This document shows positions 56,701 through 64,000 of a stretch of DNA of 64,000 bases, in pieces. The notes below the pieces were generated by a model. It worked only from the letters and a program-made list of their open reading frames with translations. It was not told the origin of the DNA and ran no database searches. Both the position numbers and the translations under genes were made by a program. The stretch comes from Nematostella vectensis (Eukaryota; Cnidaria; Anthozoa; Actiniaria; Edwardsiidae). Where the stretch lies: NCBI RefSeq assembly GCF_932526225.1, contig NC_064036.1, positions 2,356,001 through 2,420,000 on the forward strand, given 5' to 3'. Every line of letters begins with the position of its first letter. The stretch's first letter is position 1.

Positions 56701-59700
56701 TGCTCACTTTAGCCTACCAATAAGTGCACAGCAATTTGCTCACTTTAGCCTACCAATAAGCGCACAGTAATTTGCTCACTTTAGCCTACCAATAAGCGCA
56801 CAGCAATTTGCTCACTTTAGCCTACCAATAAGCACAAAGCAATTTGCTCACTTTAGCCTGCCAATAAGAGCACAGCAATTTGCTCACTTTAGCCTGCCAA
56901 TAACAGCACAGCAATTTGTTCACTTTAGCCTACCAATAAGCGCACAGCAATTTGCTCACTTTAGCCTACCAATAAGAGCACAGAAATTTGCTCACTTTAG
57001 CCTACCAATAAGCGCACAGCAATTTGCTCACTTTAGCCTACCAATAAGCGCACCTCAATTTTCTCACTTTAGCCTACCAATAAGCACAAAGCAATTTGCT
57101 CACTTTAGCCTACCAATAAGCGCACAGCAATTTGCTCACTTTAGCCTACCAATAAGCACACAGCAATTTGCTCACTTTAGCCTACCAATAAGCACACAGC
57201 AATTTGCTCACTTTAGCCTACCAATAAGCGCACAGCAATTTGCTCACTTTAGCCTACCAATAAGCGCACAGCAATTTGCTCACTTTAGCCTACCAATAAG
57301 TGCACAGAAATTTGCTCACTTTAGCCTACCAATAAGCGCACAGCAATTTGCTCACTTTAGCCTACCAATAAGCACACAGCAATTTGATCACTTTAGCCTA
57401 CCAATAAGTGCACAGCAATTTGCTTTTAGCCTACCAATAAGCGCACAGCAATTTGCTTTTAGCCTACCAATAAGTGCACAGCAATTTGCTTTTAGCCTAC
57501 CAATAAGCACACAGCAATTTGCTCACTTTAGCCTACCAATAAGCGCACAGCAATTAGCTCACTTTAGCCTACCAATATGCACACAGCAATTTGCTCACTT
57601 TAGCCTACCAATAAGCGCACAGCAATTTGCTCACTTTAGCCTACCAATAAGCGCACAGCAATTTGCTCACTTTAGCCTACCAATAAGCGCACAGCAATTT
57701 GCTCACTTTAGCCTACCAATAAGCGCACAGCAGTTTGCTCTGCCTAAGGCTGAAGAATTGTTGTTAGAGCTACAGATAGAATTTTGAAATAAGCCCCCAT
57801 CTCTCCCCCTGACATGCATACAAATAACTCAAGACTATTCTAAAGAAAATGATTCTAGCTTGGTGTAAAGGTAAAAATGACACTAAATGTCATTGTTAAT
57901 GTAGCCTTTAAGACTTTTCTAAGCACCAAAATTATTTAGTGTCAAGAACAGGAAATCCAGGTTTTGAAATGAGGACCTATTACTAAGCCCCTCTAAATGA
58001 AAAAAAGGCACCAGGGATTATCAGAACTTTTACTGCAGTTTTCTATGCTACCACCACCTCACTACCACAATACTTGTTCAAAGGTCTGATATACAGAAAT
58101 ACATAGTACAGAACAAATGTTTAGAATGCTGCATCACAGAAGCAGTGACTAATATAGAACAACTAGAAAGCTACAGACAACTAGGATGACTAGGTGGGAC
58201 TGTGTAGGTGGAATCAGGGAAATGATTCAAAACATTTTACTTTGGTTAATTTGAAAAAAAAAACATACCACTTCAACATTGTATTGATTTATTTCTCTGA
58301 CTGCTACAGTACCCTGGTGAGGTGTAATGGCATATGATATTCACCTTAACCGTCACCTTTATTGGCTCTTTCCCGTGACTGTGTTCTTTAGACTCAGGGG
58401 ACTGCCTCTCAATTGCAAACTCTAGGCCACCAACTACTTTAGACAATTCTTCATCCAATTCATCAGAGTTGGAGGCCAATGATTCAAGGCTCTCTGAGCT
58501 GCGTGAACCTGAAATAAACAATGTGACACCATTGTTAGGTGTTAAACTGTAGGATGAGACTAGGAACATGGCGCAAACAGACAAGCTAGCATATGAAAAT
58601 TTTGAAGCAAAATACAGATAAACAGCAGTAATCAAACTGCAACCAATTTCCTGTGAGGTTTCACTTTCCCAGCTGAAGTCAAATTTCATGTATACATTTG
58701 CATAATAAATATACCATATATGCTAGTTTTAACAAATAGCTCCTGCCTCTCTTTAATAATTAATTGTAAACTCAAAACCTTTTTCTTATTGCTAGACTCA
58801 CTGTCCACACATTATTCTCAAATGAAAGATTCTGCATTTCATTAGAAGCTGAAGTAGGATTTATCTAAAATAAGCACTTTCTTTCAAATAATGCATACTG
58901 TACAAGCCTCCCCCCTCTAAAATATACAGTATGAACATTAACATGGCTTTCATAGACTAGGTTTCAGTCATTTTCTGTTTATACTACCCATAAGGCATTG
59001 TGGGCTATAACACAAGGATTCTTCAAGTGCAACCTTATTTGAAATAGGCGTACTATATAAAAGGAACAGGATACTGTATAGTTAAAATTGATTTCAGTTT
59101 GCAGGTATGACAACATAAGAGGTTGTTAGTAATACATAGCTGATCCAACAACAACACTTCAGTCAAGAGCAGAGCACACTACTAACCATGTTCTGATGTT
59201 TGAGACTCAATCTCATCAAGCTCATCTATCTTATTAGCATCATTCTGGTCATGTTTCTTGTTTAGCTCTGCTATAACACTTTGTAACTCTGTTATCTGTT
59301 CTTCACTCTGTTGTTGCTGTGTCTGAAGCCTGTCCTCGTAGTCTCGGATGAGCTCTTGGCGCTCAGCTGCTGTCTGGTCCACTGCTGTCTGTAAACTATC
59401 CCGCTCCTCTGTAACACTCTGGAGTTTTCTAGAAAGTTCAACTATTTCACTTTTAAGGGATGCTAAAGCAGCAAGATGAAGCTGAAACAATAATTGAAAT
59501 CAAAGTTTTAGAAGTACTGTGTATTATATGAAAATTACAGTATAGGGGTGATCTAGATACACAGTAAATCTAGTGTATGGGTGACTTAGATAACAGAGAA
59601 GGCCGACTCAAATATGTTTTTGTTGTTTTGTTATTTCTTGCAGGCATCATATCCTACTGTATTCAGGGCCTTTTATGTCCTTTTTTGGATGTGATGCCAT

Positions 59701-60437
59701 AAAAATCTGTATGCAAAGGTAAAGAATGCACAGACACTGGTGTCCTGTTGCTGATAATTATATTGCACCAGTATGTCATGTAGCCTTAAATATTAGGGCA
59801 GCTAAGGGTTCTAAAAAAATGTTAGATAGTTAAAAATAAAAAAAAAAAAAAGCTTTTATCTTATGATTCACTACATGGTGAGTATTTTAACTTTTTTTCT
59901 TGGTTATCAAATAAACTTTTTTTAATTATGGAGAGAAAACAAATCAAAGATCACAGGTAACAGTGTCCTTTTTATGTTTCATTAGAAATTAAAAAGTCTG
60001 TATACAGTACAAATTATGAAAACATTCCTTACTGACCTGAAAAAAAGTCACCTCATATGAGAATTATAAAATTCATAAGCTACTAAAAACCTAATACTGT
60101 ATGATACAAAATAGAAATTCAAATTTATACAGTATTTATATAGAGAATAAGCATAGGCATATATAACAACTGATAGTGATCACACCATTAGTAGTTGTCC
60201 AATAAACCACATATTGTGTTTTGTCTACCTTGGAATATAAATTATCATAATAACTAAACATATCATTTAAGGGTCATGAATAAGGTCAATTGAGGTTGTT
60301 TTTTTTCTGAAAGATATTGCCTTAACAAAACTCACCCGGCGAAGGCGCAGTACACAGAGCTTTGAGTACTCACTAGATAAAATGGCACCACACTGAGACA
60401 GTGTGAGATCAGCAAAAGCAACAGACTGGGATTCCAT
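44502..60437 (-). CDS. MCC: MCC (colorectal mutant cancer protein), 10 exons, about 1001 aa
   Basis: Coiled-coil PDZ-ligand scaffold linked in vertebrates to Wnt/beta-catenin, cell-cycle and polarity control. Exons 5' to 3': 60336-60437, 59187-59481, 58345-58508, 54892-55096, 54349-54425, 53906-54034, 52467-53060, 50918-51943, 48662-49000, 44502-44576; all phases agree (3006 bp). Matches to the vertebrate protein: LAALASLKSEIVEL and ITELQSVIAELNKK near the N-terminus; EERDRLRQR; GKYESNNTALQLALSY; AESEQACLYANCRAAGV; QPWESVSSHS; KLDLENAVLMQELMALKEE; EKEKKALELKI; REAQEQAYLV; LRARIKELMEALE; DLKRANGALVAAYEKAKKKH; QQMMTMVERH. It ends NETAL, a class I PDZ ligand (human NETSL). The first exon (MESQSVAFAD...LRLRR) is less certain: an acceptor-like CAG just upstream means it could be internal to a longer isoform. 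The Ser/Pro-rich 198-codon exon 52467-53060 is poorly conserved. Confidence 0.94.
44750..44880 (-). repeat. tRNA-like (SINE-type) sequence in the last MCC intron
   Basis: On minus, TGGCTAAGTGCG resembles a pol III A box and GGGTTCGAATCC a perfect B box, about 30 bp apart, followed by CTCCCCACCG and a long T-rich tail. The acceptor stem does not pair with its expected partner, so it is a tRNA-derived repeat rather than a functional tRNA. Confidence 0.5.
45081..48650. repeat. 3.6-kb array of about 60-bp units in the last MCC intron
   Basis: About 60 copies of CAGCTTGTGAGCCCCTTTCC, then ACCTCATCACCTAATTGGTG, AATAACCCGCCATA and a C-run of 5-15. The length varies mainly through the C-run. Marker variants (ACCAAATTGATG, GGTAAATAACC, CATACACCCC) recur in the same order near 45.83, 46.71 and 47.90 kb, showing higher-order duplications of about 0.89 and 1.19 kb. 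It abuts the donor of exon 48662-49000 (GTGAGGGGGG). Confidence 0.95.
49600..50650 (-). pseudogene. Degenerate LINE reverse-transcriptase fragment in an MCC intron
   Basis: In the minus direction LSPTLFNLFLSDLPEYL and CYADDLVFMSKSANG show RT block motifs including the catalytic YADD. After a stop near 50386 the frame continues through QELQKTALKAMHKLQ, PILLYGSELWGIDMC and KWLLGVGKTAANYAFRSELG. An in-frame TGA in the last block confirms inactivation. It is a different family from the element at 32.9-35.0 kb, and no endonuclease is present. Confidence 0.85.
50700..50940 (-). repeat. Array of duplicated 5' splice sites of the large MCC exon
   Basis: The true donor GAGACCAAG|GTACCGG (boundary at 50918) is followed by four copies with GTAC at about 50702, 50749, 50811 and 50854 on plus. 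Each is preceded by GTGAGGCTAAG or GTGAGCCCAAT and followed by GTGTGTG and a G-run. The 50749 copy retains AAGCTTGAGCGTGAG from the exon. Confidence 0.88.
51928..52076 (-). repeat. Duplicated 3' splice site of the large MCC exon
   Basis: The true acceptor region CTATCCGTGTTTTTCCAG|AG (exon starts at 51943 on minus) recurs about 73 bp upstream as CTATCCGTGTTTGTCCCAGA. The two share about 45 bp of intron and the first exon bases AGT. Confidence 0.85.
53518..53828. repeat. TAA trinucleotide microsatellite in an MCC intron
   Basis: About 310 bp of (TAA)n with single AAA or AAT interruptions, immediately beyond the short donor-proximal 13-bp repeat. Confidence 0.97.
53826..53905 (-). repeat. 13-bp tandem repeat starting at an MCC splice donor
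   Basis: Five to six copies of GTACCACACCCAC on minus. The first unit, GTACGACCACACCC, contains the GT of the donor for exon 53906-54034. Confidence 0.85.
55515..57745. repeat. 2.2-kb array of 36-bp units in an MCC intron
   Basis: About 60 copies of CAATTTGCTCACTTTAGCCT followed by ACCAATAAGCGCACAG. A block of 25 units (900 bp) is duplicated almost exactly: variant units such as AATGAGCTCAC, CAATAACAGCAC and GCGCACCTCAATTTTC recur exactly 900 bp later (55561 and 56461, 55981 and 56881, 56101 and 57001). Confidence 0.96.
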
Positions 60438-63400
60438 GCCTGTAGCTGTACAGGAAATTATGTACCCCCCACATTCACCAGACTGTTCTGAATTATGCCC
60501 CCATGCAAGGGAAGTAAGTAGTAAACTACTGCCCCAGCAAGATGTGAAAAGATTTTGAATGCTAGCGTGTCAGTCACAGAGCATGATATAACATGTTTAT
60601 GTCTGTTCAAGTCAAGCCAGTGGGTAATGTGATTAACACCAAGCTCCAAGCAAATCACAACTATGTCTTTTACACCTCCTACTATACTGCCTATCCAAAA
60701 CTTGCAATACACTATATATAGTTTATTGTATGATAGTAAAAACTACATTGTTAAATGTGTAGAAGCATGACTCAGGTCGTGACAGATTAATAAGGACTAT
60801 GTTTTGACATGCCAATAGGCAATAAGATGCATGTAACAGCTGAGCAGGGGGCAACCATGTGGTCCATATACACCTCTTTTGATGGTTAAAACCTAGATAC
60901 AATAGACAGACCTACTTGTGGTGGAAACATAAGTGTAGTCAATAACAAAAGAATAGCTTTATTACTGCACACAGTTGTAATGTATAATTTAGACAGACAA
61001 AACCCACATGAAAGATATTTAATGCAGATGCTTGTAGGATGGTTATGTAGTGATATGTGTTTAAAAATCACTAAGAACTTACTTTGAAGTCTCAAACAGT
61101 GTTTACACTTATATTTAGAAAAAAAAAACATAATCATGTATAATTTTTAAGGAAATTCATCTTAGATTACTTGAAGATTTATTTGCTTTAATTAATAAAA
61201 AGTAAAGCACTTAAATAGTATTTCAAAATATTAAAAATTTTGATAATATTCTTAAACCTCAGAATTAAAGTCAATGCCATCTTATATCATACTGTCTATA
61301 TCAATCTGAGACAGTATTATACTATACTTGTCCCAGTTGCAAATATCAATTCAGACCTAGCACCAATCACATCTTCTAACCTAATTCCCTGATAAGATCA
61401 TAGGATTATAATGCTGTTTGCAATAAATCTTCCCAAAATAGCTTTTCCTTGAATATGTAACTCTAATCTATAGGTAGTATAAACATTATCAGTTTTGTAC
61501 TGTGGGAATTACAAAAACATTGCTTAAGGGTTTAATTTGTTATGGTTTCTAAAGGATTAATACAGGTCAATGCTTGCACAGATGAGCATCTAAGTGTTGA
61601 TTAGTTTTTTCCAAGGTTACATGCTTGTATATAAAAACAATGAAACATGATAGACACATTATATTCAGTGCTTTTATAAACTTGTATTAAAGGTCTGGAA
61701 ATACACTATTTTTTTTATTAGAACATCATATTTTAAGTTGGGACTGGGACGTTCTAATTTTTGGAGTATTTCAAGGCTGGAAATGTTCTCAAAGGTGTCC
61801 TTAAATTTCAGTGTATACAAAAATATAAAAACATATTAGAAAGAGAATTACAGAGTGTTTAGTAGGTTGCCATGATGAACACAATTTGATTCTGCGTTTT
61901 AAAATGCATTACAATACTAACAAAACAATATTTTACTGCTATCTGATCCTCAGTATGTTCTTAGAATGTGCATCAAATTTGGTGAAATCTAATAAAAAAG
62001 GTTCTTAAAAAAGAAGGTTCTTAAAAAAGAGTGTGCAGTAAGTTCCTAAAATAAAAATGGAAAAAAACTGTTTGTAACACTAAATTGAATGCCAGAAAAG
62101 ACTACTATAAACTTATGAGTTAGTGGCTCAAATACACTATATAAACTGGCTATAGTTCCTTGCTTTATCCTATATCATATATTATCTGTGAGGGGTTTCC
62201 TGCTAAAACTTGACAGAGGCAGATACTGTATATACATAATTATTTATCACAATTTCCATATAGATTTAATTTAAGTTGAACAATAACAGTCAGTTCTTTG
62301 TAAACTAAACAAGTAAACAAAAATGAATTGATCATTCAGTGACTGGGTGGTGTGAAGCATCCCTGTTTGACTGTCACATAATCCTCTGTAAACACTATAA
62401 AAAGTCAAAAGCACTTCTGATCTTCTTAGAGCTAGGATTGATGTATGATACTGAATACATTAGGAATCAACTGCCAAAGGTCATATAGCTTAACATAAGC
62501 CCAACTTGAAATAACAGGTATATTCATGAGAGTTTTGGAATTTCATGTAGCTACAGTATTTCAAAGATGTTACATAAAATGTTTTAGCAGTCAATAATGC
62601 ATGGTTAATGCCTTCAATTAAAAAAAAAAATCCCTGGTTGGAAAGCATGAATTGGAGCAATTAGTAATGATCATTTTGAAGTGGAAAATGATTTTATTAT
62701 AGTTGCAATTTAAACATCCAGAATACTGCAGGTAAACCTTTCATGGTTTGCCAGGCAATGTAAGATCGTAAGGTGGTATACTAAAATGGATATTTTTGAG
62801 GTAAAAAGAGGTAAAAATAATGATCATTAGTTCATAGCTGAGTCACATTCACTTTATAATATAGAAATATATAAATATTTTGGTTTTGAATTGCCTAGTG
62901 GTTTATAAGCAAAAGGAAATGTCAAATTAGAATAACAAAATCTAGGGGAAAATACCAATTGAAGTACAGTACACTCTTCTTTATATAAAAACTTTTTTAT
63001 AAGAATGTCTAGCCTGAGAGGATCAGATACAGACGTTCTTATAAAAACAGTTGTATTGATAGAGGTAAGTTAAATTGTAAATAAAAATCAGGTTTATAAA
63101 ACATCTTTTAAAACGGCAAGCGTCTAATAGTAGAGGGTTTGTATTTAAAAACATAAAATACAATAAAATCCTGACTATGATAGTAATACATCATATTAAT
63201 TAAAAATGCAGAACTCATTTGTACTTTCCGCTGATAAGCACTTGAAAATTTGTTAATCACGTACAAACCAACCATGTACTCAGAAAGTAAATCAAAATAC
63301 TGGCGTGATAAAAGAATAACTGCACTTTGAAAATTGGATTAGTGACCAAACTCACGCTGGGTGTACAGACTCCATCTCTTAGCTGTGGAAATCTAACATA

Positions 63401-64000
63401 GGGTAAAATTGGGAATGCAAAGATTACATAGGTATTTGAAAAATAATCAGTATTCTTTGGAAAGAAGGATATTCTGTCTTTGAGTGAAATTCGTGTTGAA
63501 TTTAATATCAATTTGTACTCAAGGTGGGTTATAGAAGATAAAGGAGGTAAATAGCGGATATGGCGCTTTTCCCTTGCAGGAAATACATTCCATAACTTTG
63601 TAATTAGGGTAAGCAGAACAATGGCAATTATATAACCCACTCGTGTGTATCCATAGACAAAATTTTTTTATCCAATTTATCTCGAAAACTCGCTATTTGT
63701 TTGGGTAATGGCTGCAATTTGTTATCACGGTATTAGAAAATTGCGCTACAAATACGTCATTTTACTTTTAGGAGCGCGTGATTTACTATACAAAGAGGCT
63801 GACAAATCAACGTGTTTTTTTTTTTCTTTCTTTCTTCTTGTAGGGTAATATAGGTTTTCGAAATAGAACACTTTCTGAATTACGAAAGCTAAAATATGCG
63901 AAAGCCAATTCGTAGCAAATAAAAATAACAATCTGGGGTCAGTCTTTATTTAAATTGTTAGACTTTGAGAGTAGAAATATTTTGATGCAACAATTTTGAA
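60438..64000. other. MCC 5' flank or upstream intron
   Basis: AT-rich, no supported exon on either strand. A hairpin at about 62987-63047 (TTTATAAGAATGTCT against AGACGTTCTTATAAA) is probably part of a dispersed repeat. Further upstream MCC exons for a longer isoform could lie beyond the right edge. Confidence 0.5.

Noticed and set aside
63257-63640. 127-residue hydrophobic frame on minus near the right edge
   Set aside because: AT-rich, no homology recognised, no splice or promoter support.

Overview
This is eukaryotic, intron-rich genomic DNA from an animal. Three conserved metazoan genes can be recognised from spliced exons: the 5' part of an EXOSC10 (RRP6) nuclear-exosome gene, a complete TRPA1-type ankyrin channel gene, and a nearly complete MCC (colorectal mutant cancer protein) gene. 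The dense ancestral-looking introns, AT-rich spacers, many minisatellites, short inverted-repeat elements and LINE fragments suggest an early-branching animal. A cnidarian such as a sea anemone is my inference; the sequence alone does not name the species.

Layout. 1-5762 (minus): EXOSC10, eight coding exons encoding the first 296 residues up to the first catalytic acid motif; the rest lies beyond the left edge, behind an intron that holds a 54-bp minisatellite (1-1896). 7313-10952 (minus): an unrecognised five-exon gene (519 aa, here gene A). 12894-13448 (minus): a shorter paralogue (184 aa, gene B) sharing its C-terminal domain. 13449-20703: intergenic, with a CRE/E-box-ended inverted-repeat element and a palindrome. 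20704-41126 (plus): TRPA1-like channel, 27 coding exons, 1231 aa, about 16 ankyrin repeats, six membrane segments and a C-terminal PDZ-type motif; its introns hold an internally deleted LINE, splice-site tandem repeats and a GATGGT microsatellite. 44502-60437 (minus): MCC, ten coding exons, about 1001 aa, convergent with the channel gene; its introns hold a 3.6-kb array of 60-bp units, a 2.2-kb array of 36-bp units, a TAA microsatellite and a degenerate LINE. 60438-64000: AT-rich MCC 5' flank or intron.

The most unusual signal is that many tandem repeats sit exactly on exon-intron junctions. In EXOSC10, the channel gene and MCC, the splice site plus adjacent exon bases has been duplicated one to five times into the neighbouring intron, leaving decoy acceptors or donors (channel exons 2, 4, 7, 13, 15, 19; the large MCC exon at both ends; one EXOSC10 exon). 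One channel decoy would give an in-frame 16-residue insertion. Exon phases were checked across every junction of the four multi-exon models and are consistent throughout.
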